Origin: Planctomycetota bacterium
GTDB taxonomy: Bacteria; Planctomycetota; PLA2
Direction of reading: 5' to 3'
Assembly (NCBI GenBank): GCA_027297745.1
Contig: JAPUHK010000112.1
Span: forward strand, 1 to 43,902
Length of the DNA stretch: 43,902 nucleotides
In this document: one piece after another, positions 1-7,685 of the stretch
Layout: every line of letters begins with the position of its first letter
Position numbering within the stretch: the first letter of the stretch is position 1
The notes under the pieces: model-generated
What the model saw: the letters and a program-made list of their open reading frames with translations, nothing else
Databases searched by the model: none
Told to the model about the DNA's origin: nothing
Made by a program: the position numbers and the translations under genes

Positions 1-396
1 AAGCAGTTCGAGTGGCACTTCCGCTACCCCGGCAAGGACGGCAAGTTCGGGACGGATGACGACCTGACCACGCTGGCCGAGTTGCACATCCCGATCAACA
101 CGAAGATCCTGTGCCGCATGCGCTCGCTCGACACGCTGCACAGCTTCTGGATCCCCAACGCGCGCGCCAAGCAGGACATCCAGCCCAACATGACCATCCC
201 GCTGTGGTTCGACAGCACGAAGCTCGGCAACTGGCAGATCTCCTGCGCCGAGTACTGCGGCGTGGGGCACACGAAGATGGCGGCCACGCTGATCGTCCAC
301 ACCGAGGCCGACTACAAGGCGTGGCAGCAGAAGCACCGCGAGGACTTCGGTCCGCACGATCCGGAGCTCCACAAGGTCTGGAAGAACTGGAGATAG
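1..396 (+). CDS. coxB: cytochrome c oxidase subunit II, C-terminal part (cut by window edge)
   Basis: This is the periplasmic CuA domain of an aa3-type oxidase, which takes electrons from cytochrome c and passes them to haem a in subunit I. The frame is open from base 1 to the TAG at 394-396, giving 131 residues; the N-terminal membrane part lies outside the window. The CuA ligand set is visible: the His in DTLHSFWIP and the C-x3-C-x3-H-x2-M block CAEYCGVGHTKM. No haem c motif CxxCH follows, so this is not a caa3-type fused subunit, at least in the part seen. coxA starts 7 bases downstream, so the two are one transcript. Identification rests on the complete CuA motif and the neighbour. Confidence 0.96.
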   Translation, partial: KQFEWHFRYPGKDGKFGTDDDLTTLAELHIPINTKILCRMRSLDTLHSFWIPNARAKQDIQPNMTIPLWFDSTKLGNWQISCAEYCGVGHTKMAATLIVHTEADYKAWQQKHREDFGPHDPELHKVWKNWR

Positions 397-403
397 GGAA
401 GAC

Positions 404-2182
404 ATGAGCGATCATCCCGTCGCGCACACTCCGGGCCAGGTGGCGCACGAGACGCACCACGAGCCTCAGGGCTTTCTGCGCAAGTACGTCTTCTCGACCA
501 ACCACAAGGTGATCGGGATCCAGTTCCTGTTCTCCGGGCTGTTGTGGATGCTGATCGGCGGCCTCCTGGCGATGCTGGTGCGCCACAAGCTCGCCTGGCC
601 GGAAGGCCACATCCCCGTCCTGGGCGACGCCCTGTTCAAGGGCAACCAGGGGGTCATGGACGACGCCTCCTACAACATGTTCTTCACCATGCACGCGTCG
701 GTGATGATCTTCCTGGTGATCATCCCGACGCTCGTGGGCGCCTTCGGGAACTACCTGATTCCGCTGCAGATCGGCGCGCGGGACATGGCCTTCCCGACGC
801 TGAACATGATCAGCTACTGGATGATGTGGCCCGCCTACGCGTGCTTCATCGCGAGCTTCCTGGTCGAAGGAGGGGCCGCCACCGGCGGCTGGACGGCCTA
901 CCCGCCGATCAGCGTGCTCGAAGGCCAGGGCCAGCTGGGCCAGACGCTATGGGCGGCGGGCGTGATCTGCGTGGGCTGGTCGTCCGTGATGGGCGCGATC
1001 AACTACATCACGACGATCATCAAGCTGCGCGCGCCGGGCATGACTTTTTTCCGCATGCCGCTTGCGGTGTGGTCGCTGTTCGTCACGGCCATCCTGACCC
1101 TGCTGGCCACGCCGGTGCTGGCCTCGGCCATGATCTGCCTGATCCTGGAGCGCGTGGTCGGCACCAGTTTCTTCATGACGGCCAACGTCTTCGTGGGCGG
1201 CACCGAGCTCGCGCACAGCGGCGGCATGCCGCTCCTGTGGCAGCACATGTTCTGGTTCTACTCCCACCCGGCGGTCTACATCATGATCCTGCCGGCCATG
1301 GGCATGGTCTCGGACATCATCTCGACCTTCGCTCGCAAGCCGCTGTTCGGGTACCGGCCGATGGTCTATTCGCTCTGCGCCATCGCGGGGCTCGGGTTCG
1401 TCGTCTGGGGCCACCACATGTTCCAGAGCGGCATGAACCCCTACCTGGGCATGACGTTCATGATCTCGACCACGATGATCGCCTTACCCTCGGCGGTGAA
1501 GGTCTTCAACTGGCTCGGGACGTTATGGGGCGGGCAGATCCGCTTCACCGCGGCCATGCTGAACGCCGTGGCCTTCGTGGGGATGTTCATCATCGGCGGG
1601 CTGAGCGGCGTGTTCATGGCTTCGACGCCGGTCGACGTGCAGCTGCACGACACCTACTTCATCGTGGCGCACCTGCATTACGTGCTGTTCGGGGGCAGCA
1701 TGTTCGGCATCTTCGCCGGCATCTACATGTGGTACCCGAAGATGTTCGGCCGCTGCATGAACGAGCGCCTGGGGCGCTGGCACTTCGGCGGCACCTTCAT
1801 CTTCTTCAACATCACCTTCTTCACGATGCACTACATCGGGCTGATGGGCATGCAGCGGCGCATCGGCGTGCCCTCGAACTTCGAGCTGCTCAAGCCCCTG
1901 CAGCCGTGGCAGATCTTGATGACGGTCTCGGCCTTCTGTCTGTTCCTGTTCCAGATCCTCTTCATCATCAACTTCTTCCGCAGCTTCAAGCACGGCGAGA
2001 AGGCGGGCGACAACCCGTGGGAGTCGAACAGCCTGGAATGGGCCTGCAGCTCCCCGCCGTGGCACGAGAACTTCGAGGTCATCCCGACGGTCTACCGCGG
2101 GCCCTACGAGTACGCCTCGCCGGAAGTGGAAGAGGACTACCTGCCGCAGTCGCGGGACACGAAGCAGGAGCCCGCCTCCTGA
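404..2182 (+). CDS. coxA: cytochrome c oxidase subunit I, A2-type
   Basis: Catalytic subunit of the haem-copper oxidase, reducing O2 at the haem a3-CuB centre in the inner membrane and pumping protons. The 592-residue product is a full-length subunit I with about 12 membrane segments. Visible motifs are the CuB His and cross-linked Tyr in FYSHPAVYIMI, the CuB His pair in WGHHMF, and the haem a3/haem a histidines in DTYFIVAHLHYV. The YSHPAVY form, without the Glu of GHPEVY, is the signature of the A2 subfamily, in which Tyr-Ser replaces the D-channel glutamate. Subunit II lies just upstream and haem A synthesis genes follow, but no normal-length coxC is adjacent. Confidence 0.97.
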   Translation: MSDHPVAHTPGQVAHETHHEPQGFLRKYVFSTNHKVIGIQFLFSGLLWMLIGGLLAMLVRHKLAWPEGHIPVLGDALFKGNQGVMDDASYNMFFTMHASVMIFLVIIPTLVGAFGNYLIPLQIGARDMAFPTLNMISYWMMWPAYACFIASFLVEGGAATGGWTAYPPISVLEGQGQLGQTLWAAGVICVGWSSVMGAINYITTIIKLRAPGMTFFRMPLAVWSLFVTAILTLLATPVLASAMICLILERVVGTSFFMTANVFVGGTELAHSGGMPLLWQHMFWFYSHPAVYIMILPAMGMVSDIISTFARKPLFGYRPMVYSLCAIAGLGFVVWGHHMFQSGMNPYLGMTFMISTTMIALPSAVKVFNWLGTLWGGQIRFTAAMLNAVAFVGMFIIGGLSGVFMASTPVDVQLHDTYFIVAHLHYVLFGGSMFGIFAGIYMWYPKMFGRCMNERLGRWHFGGTFIFFNITFFTMHYIGLMGMQRRIGVPSNFELLKPLQPWQILMTVSAFCLFLFQILFIINFFRSFKHGEKAGDNPWESNSLEWACSSPPWHENFEVIPTVYRGPYEYASPEVEEDYLPQSRDTKQEPAS

Positions 2183-2192
2183 GGGTATCGCG

Positions 2193-3161
2193 GTGAAGGA
2201 ACGGCCGGACGCTCCCGCTTCCCGGCAGCTGTACCGGCTCGCGCTGCTCACGGCCGCCGTCACGTTCCCGCTGCTCTGTCTCGGCGGGCTCGTGACCAGC
2301 CTCGACGCGGGTCTGGTGTTTCCGGATTGGCCGCTCAGTGCCGGCAGCCTGAACCCGAGCGGGTGGACCGCAAACCTCGATCAGGCGGCGGAGCACGGCC
2401 ACCGGCTGCTCGGCGCGCTGGTGGGGCTGTGCGCGCTGGCGCTGCTCGTGACGGCCTTGCGTCGCCGCGCGCCGCGTGCGGTGCGCCGGCTGGCCTGGAT
2501 CGTGTTCGCGGCCGTCTCGCTGCAGGGCCTGCTCGGCGGTCTGCGCGTCACCGAGCAGTCCACGCAACTGGCGCTGTGGCACGGCTGCTTCGCGCAGGTC
2601 GTTTTCTGCCTGATGGTCGCCACGGTCTGGCTGACCTCCCGCGATGGGCCTTCGCCCTCCGGGCTACGGCCTTCGGGCTCCGGGCCAAGGCGCACAAGCC
2701 CCAAGCAGCAGAACGATGCCAGACCGCTCTTCGCGGCGTCCGTCGCCGTCGTGCTGCTCGTGTTCCTGCAACTGATCCTTGGCGCGCAACTGCGCCACGT
2801 GGGCGGCCCGGCCTACTCCCACATCCTGGGGGCCGTGATCACGCTCGGCGCGGTGGGCTGGGCGCTGTTCCTCGCGCTGCGCAGGCACGGTCCGGATGCG
2901 CCCGTCGTAGAGGCGGCCACGTCGCTGGCGGGGCTCTTCCTGCTGCAGGTCTTCCTGGGCCTGATCGTCTTTTCCACGCTCGGCACCGGCGCGGGCGATC
3001 CACACACCACGGCGCGGGTCGTGCTGCCGACGCTGCACCTCGCGCTCGGCGCGCTGATCCTGGCGCGCGCGCTGTTGCTGGCGTTGCACGCCGGACGGCG
3101 CGTCTGGGAACAGCGGCCCGTCGCGCCCATGAGCCCCATGAACACGGAGACCGCGTCGTGA
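2193..3161 (+). CDS. ctaA: haem A synthase (CtaA/COX15 family)
   Basis: Integral membrane enzyme that oxidises the haem O methyl group to make haem A for the oxidase encoded upstream. The 322-residue product has about eight membrane segments in two four-helix halves. Conserved haem-ligand type histidines are visible in EHGHR, LALWHGCF, YSHILGA and LPTLHLALGA. The GTG start lies 10 bases after coxA stops. The linker between the halves (about residues 150-176) is unusual: low-complexity Gly/Pro/Ser/Arg encoded by a GC-rich palindromic repeat (2646-2686). The frame is intact through the insertion, so the enzyme is probably functional. The end overlaps the ctaB GTG by four bases. Confidence 0.92.
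   Translation: MKERPDAPASRQLYRLALLTAAVTFPLLCLGGLVTSLDAGLVFPDWPLSAGSLNPSGWTANLDQAAEHGHRLLGALVGLCALALLVTALRRRAPRAVRRLAWIVFAAVSLQGLLGGLRVTEQSTQLALWHGCFAQVVFCLMVATVWLTSRDGPSPSGLRPSGSGPRRTSPKQQNDARPLFAASVAVVLLVFLQLILGAQLRHVGGPAYSHILGAVITLGAVGWALFLALRRHGPDAPVVEAATSLAGLFLLQVFLGLIVFSTLGTGAGDPHTTARVVLPTLHLALGALILARALLLALHAGRRVWEQRPVAPMSPMNTETAS
2646..2686. repeat. GC-rich palindromic repeat inserted in the ctaA coding frame
   Basis: The segment consists of imperfect copies of CCTTCGGGC and GCCCTCCGGGC-like words, each self-complementary, beginning and ending with GGGCC. It encodes Gly/Pro/Ser/Arg-rich linker residues between the two halves of haem A synthase. It looks like a repetitive element tolerated in a loop. 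Only one copy is in the window, so its family status is inferred. Confidence 0.45.
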
Positions 3162-4075
3162 GACACGTGGTGGACGCGGTCGCCGTAGCGCCCGGCCGGC
3201 GGGCCTGGTCTACGTCCTGGGTGGACTTCGTCGAGCTGACCAAGCCGCGCCTGACCGCGCTCGTGGTCGTGGTGGCCGTCGCCGGGGCCTGGATCGCCGC
3301 TCCCGGAGCGGTGCACCTCGCCTTGCTGTTGCACCTCGCCGCCGGTATCGGGCTGGTCGTCGGCGGGGCGAACGCGCTCAACATGGTCATCGAGCGCGAC
3401 CTCGACGCGCGCATGGAGCGCACGCGCAACCGACCGCTGCCCGCGGGTAGGATCGGGGCCGCCGGCGCGGCGTGCTTCGGCATCGCCGCCGCGGCTGTGG
3501 GCGCTGCGTGGCTCGTCTGGGCCACGACGCCGGCCGCGGCCGTGGTGGCCGTGACCTCCTTCGCGCTCTACGTCTGTGTGTACACGCCGCTGAAGCGCAC
3601 TACGACGCTGAACACGCAGGTCGGCGCAATCTCCGGAGCGCTGCCGGCGGTGATCGGCTGGGCTGCCGTGCGCGGCACCGTCGAGGTCCATGGGTGGTTG
3701 CTGTTCGCCATCCTCTACCTGTGGCAGATCCCGCACTTCCTGGCCATCGCCTGGATGTACCGCGAGGACTACCGGCGCGGCGGGTTCTGCATGCTGCCGC
3801 GCATGGACGCCTCGGGCGCGGCCACCGCGCGCCAGGCCGTGGTCGCCGCCCTGGTGCTGCTGCCGGTGAGCCTCGTACCCACTTCGGCCGGCCTGGCCGG
3901 GCCGTTGTACTTCGTGGCGGCGGCTGCGCTCGGCGCCTTCTACCTGCATGCCGCGCTGCGCTTTTGGCGCGCCTCGGAGCAGCGTGACGCTGCCGCGCGC
4001 AGCCTGATGCGCGTCTCGCTCTTCTACTTGCCGCTCCTGCTCCTCTTCCTGCTGGCGGACGCGGGGTCGCTGTAG
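3158..4075 (+). CDS. ctaB: protohaem IX farnesyltransferase (haem O synthase)
   Basis: UbiA-family membrane prenyltransferase that adds a farnesyl group to protohaem, giving haem O, the substrate of CtaA. The product is 305 residues from the GTG at 3158, which overlaps the ctaA stop as GTGA. The first aspartate-rich motif is seen in the segment NMVIERDLDARMER followed by TRNRPLP, and the second conserved region in YTPLKRTTTLNTQVG. The segment LWQIPHFLAIAW is typical of CtaB/CyoE. There are about eight or nine membrane helices. The order coxB-coxA-ctaA-ctaB makes one oxidase assembly operon. The start is chosen because upstream in-frame sequence lies wholly inside ctaA. Confidence 0.95.
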   Translation: MRHVVDAVAVAPGRRAWSTSWVDFVELTKPRLTALVVVVAVAGAWIAAPGAVHLALLLHLAAGIGLVVGGANALNMVIERDLDARMERTRNRPLPAGRIGAAGAACFGIAAAAVGAAWLVWATTPAAAVVAVTSFALYVCVYTPLKRTTTLNTQVGAISGALPAVIGWAAVRGTVEVHGWLLFAILYLWQIPHFLAIAWMYREDYRRGGFCMLPRMDASGAATARQAVVAALVLLPVSLVPTSAGLAGPLYFVAAAALGAFYLHAALRFWRASEQRDAAARSLMRVSLFYLPLLLLFLLADAGSL

Positions 4076-4084
4076 GGGGGCGCT

Positions 4085-4624
4085 GTGGTCGAGCACCAGA
4101 CGTCGGATGCCGCCGGGGGCGAGCGGCTGCGGTTCGGCGTCGACCTGCTGCTGTTCGTCCTGTCGCTCTTCTTCCTGGGCCTGGTGTACATGTATTGGCA
4201 CCTGCGCGCGGGCGCCGAGCGCATCGTGCTGCGCGACGAGGCCTCGGCCAACCTGGCGCTCGTGTGCAGCGTGTTCGCCGCGCTCGCGGCCTGGCTGGCG
4301 GTCGGCTTCAATTGGCTGGGCCGTACCCGCACGTGGCCGGCCGCTCACGCCTTGTCGTGCACGGTGACGGGCCTCGGCCTGCTCTTGACGATGGTCGCGT
4401 TGCACGCGTGGGTGGGCGCCGGGTACACGGCAGGGGCCGGCCGCGCATCGTTCGCGCTGCTGGTGCTCGGTGCCGCTCAGGCCCTGGCGCTGTGCGTTGC
4501 CTGGATGTGGATGGCGGTGGTGCTGCACCGCCCTGCGAACGGGGTCGCGGCCGGGTTGGCCGGCCGCCTGCTCGTCCTCGTAGCCGTCGTAGCGAGCATC
4601 GTCGCGTTGTTGCCGGGGCCATGA
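4085..4624 (+). CDS. short membrane protein, possible cytochrome c oxidase subunit III-like
   Basis: A 179-residue protein with about five hydrophobic helices, starting at GTG 4085 ten bases after ctaB and overlapping the ABC ATPase by ATGA. Position and helix pattern suggest a truncated or diverged subunit III (usual length 190-270 residues), for example the segment LLLFVLSLFFLGLVYMYW near the N-terminus. No decisive family motif can be read, and the conserved Glu/His pattern of subunit III is not evident. It could instead be an unrelated small oxidase-associated membrane protein. Co-transcription with the haem A genes and the exporter is clear. Confidence 0.5.
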   Translation: MVEHQTSDAAGGERLRFGVDLLLFVLSLFFLGLVYMYWHLRAGAERIVLRDEASANLALVCSVFAALAAWLAVGFNWLGRTRTWPAAHALSCTVTGLGLLLTMVALHAWVGAGYTAGAGRASFALLVLGAAQALALCVAWMWMAVVLHRPANGVAAGLAGRLLVLVAVVASIVALLPGP

Positions 4625-5559
4625 GCGCGATCGTCACGCGAGGGCTCCGTTGCACGTACGGCGAGCGCAGGGCGCTCGACGATCTGAGCCTCACGGTCGA
4701 AGCGCAGGAGATCGTCGGCCTGTTGGGTCCCAACGGAAGCGGCAAGACCACGCTCTTCCGCGTGCTGACCACGCTGCTCGCGCCCACCGCGGGCTCGGCG
4801 AGCGTGCTCGGGCACGACACTGTGGCGGAGCCGATGGCCGTGCGGCGCGCGATCGGAGTCGTCTTCCAGGCCCCGAGCCTCGACCGCAAGCTGACCGTCG
4901 CCGAGAACCTGCTGTACCAGGGTCGCCTGTACGGCCTGCGCGGCCGCGCGCTGCGCGCCCGCGTCCAGGAGTTGCCCGGCGAGGTGGGGCTCCAAGACCG
5001 CGCCGGCGAGCGCACGGAGAAGCTCAGCGGCGGGCTGAAGCGCCGCGTGGAGCTGGCCAAGGGTCTCCTGCACCGGCCCCAGGTGCTGCTGCTCGACGAG
5101 CCCAGCGGGGCGCTCGATCCCGGCGCGCGCCGCGACCTGTGGCGCTACCTGCAGCGCGTGCGCGAGGAGTCCGGGGTCACGCCTTTCGTCACTACGCACC
5201 TCATGGAAGAAGCGGAGCGTTGCGACCGCATCGCCATCCTGGACCGCGGGCGGCTGGTGGCCTTCGACACGCCGGATGCGCTCAAGAGCCGCATCGGCGG
5301 CGAGGTCCTGCGCATCACGCCCACAGACCCGGACGGCAGCAGGGGCTTGTGCGCGGCCATCGCCGAGCGCTTCGACGTGCAGCCCACAGACATCGCCGGC
5401 GAGGTGCGCCTGGAGCGGCACGACGGCGCCGCCTTCCTGCCCGCACTGTTCGAAGCCTTCCCGGGCCGCATCGCCGCCGCGACGGTCGCGCGGCCGAGCC
5501 TCGAGGACGTCTTCATCGGACTCACGGGGCACCGCTTCCGGGAGGGGGCGGAAGGATGA
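4621..5559 (+). CDS. ABC transporter ATP-binding protein (DrrA/NodI/CcmA-like)
   Basis: Cytoplasmic ATPase of an ABC-2 type exporter, 312 residues. Walker A GPNGSGKTT, Q-loop VFQAPSLDRKLT, signature LSGGLKRRVE, Walker B VLLLDEPSGALD and the switch His in VTTHLMEEAE are all intact. The C-terminal part after about residue 220 is the extra domain common in DrrA-like ATPases and ends with the typical SLEDVFIGLTG. The ATG overlaps the preceding stop, and the TGA overlaps the permease ATG. The substrate cannot be read from sequence. Location in an oxidase assembly operon suggests export of a cofactor, metal-related ligand or assembly factor, which is inference. Confidence 0.93.
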   Translation: MSAIVTRGLRCTYGERRALDDLSLTVEAQEIVGLLGPNGSGKTTLFRVLTTLLAPTAGSASVLGHDTVAEPMAVRRAIGVVFQAPSLDRKLTVAENLLYQGRLYGLRGRALRARVQELPGEVGLQDRAGERTEKLSGGLKRRVELAKGLLHRPQVLLLDEPSGALDPGARRDLWRYLQRVREESGVTPFVTTHLMEEAERCDRIAILDRGRLVAFDTPDALKSRIGGEVLRITPTDPDGSRGLCAAIAERFDVQPTDIAGEVRLERHDGAAFLPALFEAFPGRIAAATVARPSLEDVFIGLTGHRFREGAEG

Positions 5560-6329
5560 CGGCCGCCCTCACGTTGGCGCAGCGCGAGCTCGTGCGCTTC
5601 TTCCGGCAGCCGAACCGCATCGTCGGCGCCATCGGGCAGCCGGTCCTGTTCTGGTTCCTGTTCGGCGCCGCTTTCAAGGACAGCCTGCGCCCGCCCGGCG
5701 TCGAGCAGGACTACGCGCAGTTCTTCGCGCCCGGCGTGGCGGCCATGATCGTGCTCTTCACCGCCATCTTCAGCACGATCTCGATCATCGAGGACCGCCG
5801 CGAGGGGTTCTTGCAGGCCGTGCTCGTGGCGCCGGTGCCGCGCAGCGCGATCGTGCTGGGCAAGCTGCTCGGCGGAACGCTGCTCGCGATGCTGCAGGCA
5901 CTGTTCTTCCTCACGCTCGTCTTCGCCACCGGCAAGGTCCCCTTCGGTTGGGAGGTCGTGGGGCCGTCGCTGCTGATCTTGTTCCTGATGGGCCTCGCGC
6001 TGACGGGGCTCGGGTTCTGCATCGCCTGGCGCATGGACTCGACGCAGGGCTTTCACGCCATCATGAGCGTCTTCTTGCTGCCCATGTGGCTGTTGAGCGG
6101 GTCGGTCTTTCCCGTCGAGGGCGCCGCGACGTGGCTGGTCTGGGTGATGCGGCTCAATCCGCTCACCTACGGTGTCGAGGCCTTGCGGCGGGCCTTGTGG
6201 CTGCACGGCGCACCGGGCGATCCTGCCGTCTTGTGGGGCTACACCGCGATCACGCTGCTGTTTGCGCTCGCGATGTTCGCCGGCGCTACTTGGATCGCCC
6301 GCAAGCGTCAGACGGTAGACCTGCAATAG
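5556..6329 (+). CDS. ABC-2 type transporter permease
   Basis: Inner-membrane partner of the ATPase just upstream (ATGA overlap), 257 residues with six predicted membrane helices, as usual for half-size ABC-2 permeases of the NodJ/DrrB kind. Features include the amphipathic N-terminus LAQRELVRFFRQP, the cytosolic coupling region IIEDRREGFLQAVLVAPV and the conserved late segment VMRLNPLTYGVEALRRAL. One ATPase plus one permease gives a homodimeric exporter. It is the last gene before a spacer with a palindromic repeat pair, so the first transcription unit probably ends here. Confidence 0.92.
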   Translation: MTAALTLAQRELVRFFRQPNRIVGAIGQPVLFWFLFGAAFKDSLRPPGVEQDYAQFFAPGVAAMIVLFTAIFSTISIIEDRREGFLQAVLVAPVPRSAIVLGKLLGGTLLAMLQALFFLTLVFATGKVPFGWEVVGPSLLILFLMGLALTGLGFCIAWRMDSTQGFHAIMSVFLLPMWLLSGSVFPVEGAATWLVWVMRLNPLTYGVEALRRALWLHGAPGDPAVLWGYTAITLLFALAMFAGATWIARKRQTVDLQ

Positions 6330-6342
6330 GTCACGACTGCCC

Positions 6343-6463
6343 GTGTAAGGGCGCACCCATGTGTGCGCCCTACCGTTCACCTGCCTGACGGGGGCGACCC
6401 CGGGTGGCGCGTGCAACAGGACGGGCGAACCGGAGGGCGGCCACATAGGGCCGCCCCTACAAG
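6343..6463. repeat. REP-like inverted palindrome pair, copy 1
   Basis: Two head-to-head units. Unit A has stem GGGCGCAC (6349-6356) / GTGCGCCC (6363-6370) around the loop CCATGT. Unit B, inverted, has stem GGGCGGCC (6435-6442) / GGCCGCCC (6449-6456). The loop centres are 86 nt apart, exactly as in copy 2 at 7513-7633, and the linker shares the core CCCCGGGT plus CAGGAC. Each unit is flanked by TGTA on one side and usually a CCGTTC-like word on the other. The hairpins may also act as transcription stops between the exporter and the SCO gene. Confidence 0.8.
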
Positions 6464-6496
6464 AGCAGCCTGGACCAAAGCCGTAGGATGGGACCC

Positions 6497-7099
6497 ATGA
6501 GGAGGCTTTGCATTGTGCTCGCGGCGGCGCTCTCTGCCTGCGGCGAGAAGCAGGACGAGCAGGCGATTCGAGTCCACGGCCAGAGCGAGCCGCCCGCCGG
6601 CAAGAACCTGCCGGTGGTGGTGCAAGTGCCCGAGTTCAGCTTCACCGAGCGCAACGGCAAGCAGATGGGCCCGAAGGAGCTGCTCGGCAAGGTCTGGGTG
6701 GCCGACTTCATCTTCACCAACTGCCCCGGCCCCTGCCCGCTCATGACACTTCAGATGCACCGCATCCAGGAGCGTTTCAAGAGCAGCGACGATCTCAGGC
6801 TGGTGAGCATCACGGTCGACCCTGAGCGCGACACGCTCCCCGTGCTGAAGGAGTACGCGAGGAAGTACCAGGCCGACCCGCACAAGTGGTTCTTCTTGCG
6901 CGGCCCGCGGAAAGAAGCGCACGAGTTGGCCTTCAAGGGCTTCAAGCAGGGCAGCAAGGCCGACCCGCTCAACGACCACAGCATCCGCTTCGCGCTGGTC
7001 GATCGCCTGGGCCGCATCCGCAACTACTACGACGGCACGGACGAGAAGTCGATGGAGCGCCTGTTCAGCGATCTCGAGGCCCTGCTGAGCACCTCGTGA
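6497..7099 (+). CDS. SCO1/SenC/PrrC family copper chaperone, lipoprotein
   Basis: Thioredoxin-fold protein that delivers copper to, or reduces the cysteines of, the CuA site of oxidase subunit II. About 200 residues. The copper/redox motif is NCPGPCPLM (CxxxC) and the conserved distal ligand His is in NDHSIRF; TVDPERDT is also typical. The N-terminus MRRLCIVLAAALSAC carries a lipobox, so the protein is probably anchored on the periplasmic face. The second ATG (6497) is preferred because it gives a compact signal peptide and an AGGA lies at 6485-6488; the first ATG (6488) would abut that AGGA. Overlaps the next gene by GTGA. Confidence 0.93.
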   Translation: MRRLCIVLAAALSACGEKQDEQAIRVHGQSEPPAGKNLPVVVQVPEFSFTERNGKQMGPKELLGKVWVADFIFTNCPGPCPLMTLQMHRIQERFKSSDDLRLVSITVDPERDTLPVLKEYARKYQADPHKWFFLRGPRKEAHELAFKGFKQGSKADPLNDHSIRFALVDRLGRIRNYYDGTDEKSMERLFSDLEALLSTS

Positions 7100-7512
7100 T
7101 CGAACAGCTTCCCACCCTGAACGCCGCGCTCAACGCGCTCAGCGCATCCCTGCTCGTGCTCGGCTGGGCCGCCATCCGCAAGGGCAAGGCGCGGCGCCAC
7201 CGCAACCTGATGCTGGGGGCGCTCGGCTGCTCCGTCCTGTTCCTGGTGTCGTACGTGACCTATCACATCGCGAAGCTGCACACGCCGTTCCAGGGCGAGG
7301 GTTGGGTCCGGCCGGTGTACTTCGTCATCCTGATCACGCACGTGGTGCTGGCGGTGGCCATCGTGCCGCTGGTGATCCTGACCGTCGTGCGCGCGGCCCG
7401 GGGGCGCTTCGAGCGCCACCGCCGGATCGCCCGCTGGACCCTGCCGCTCTGGCTCTACGTGAACGTCACCGGCGTGGTGGTCTACTTCATGCTCTACCAG
7501 TGGGTCGCATAG
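7096..7512 (+). CDS. DUF420 family membrane protein
   Basis: A 138-residue protein with about four membrane helices that matches the DUF420 (YozB/CtaM-like) pattern, a family commonly found beside cytochrome oxidase and SCO genes. Visible features are the early helix LSASLLVLGW, a basic loop GKARRHRN, the His-containing helix LITHVVLAVAIVPLV and the arginine-rich loop RGRFERHRRIARW before the last helix. Its role is believed to be oxidase assembly or haem/copper handling, but no reaction is established. The GTG start overlaps the SCO stop as GTGA. A palindromic repeat starts two bases after its stop. Confidence 0.85.
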   Translation: MIEQLPTLNAALNALSASLLVLGWAAIRKGKARRHRNLMLGALGCSVLFLVSYVTYHIAKLHTPFQGEGWVRPVYFVILITHVVLAVAIVPLVILTVVRAARGRFERHRRIARWTLPLWLYVNVTGVVVYFMLYQWVA

Positions 7513-7633
7513 CCTGTAGGGGCGGCCCTATGTGGCCGCCCTGCCGTTCGCGGTCCGGTTGGGTCAGGCCCCGGGTTGCGGGCGCATCAGGACAACGCAC
7601 GTGAGGGGCGGCCACATAGGGCCGCCCCTACAA
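7513..7633. repeat. REP-like inverted palindrome pair, copy 2
   Basis: Unit C has stem GGGCGGCC (7520-7527) / GGCCGCCC (7534-7541) around CTATGT. Unit D is the inverted copy (7606-7613 / 7620-7627) around ACATAG. Loop centres are 86 nt apart, as in copy 1. The linker shares CCCCGGGT and CAGGAC with copy 1, so the whole block of about 120 bp looks like one composite element that spread as a unit. Confidence 0.82.
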
Positions 7634-7669
7634 CGAGCCTGCGAGCAAGCATGGGGTTGCGCCGTCGCA

Positions 7670-7675
7670 TAAACT
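7670..7675 (+). promoter_or_regulatory. possible -10 box TAAACT for the UGA-containing small gene
   Basis: TAAACT lies 10 bases before the ATG at 7686. There is no convincing -35 and no Shine-Dalgarno sequence before that ATG, so transcription may start within a few bases of the start codon (near-leaderless). Weak evidence, given because it separates this gene from the SCO-DUF420 transcript across the repeat block. Confidence 0.3.
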
Positions 7676-7685
7676 AGTACCCGTC

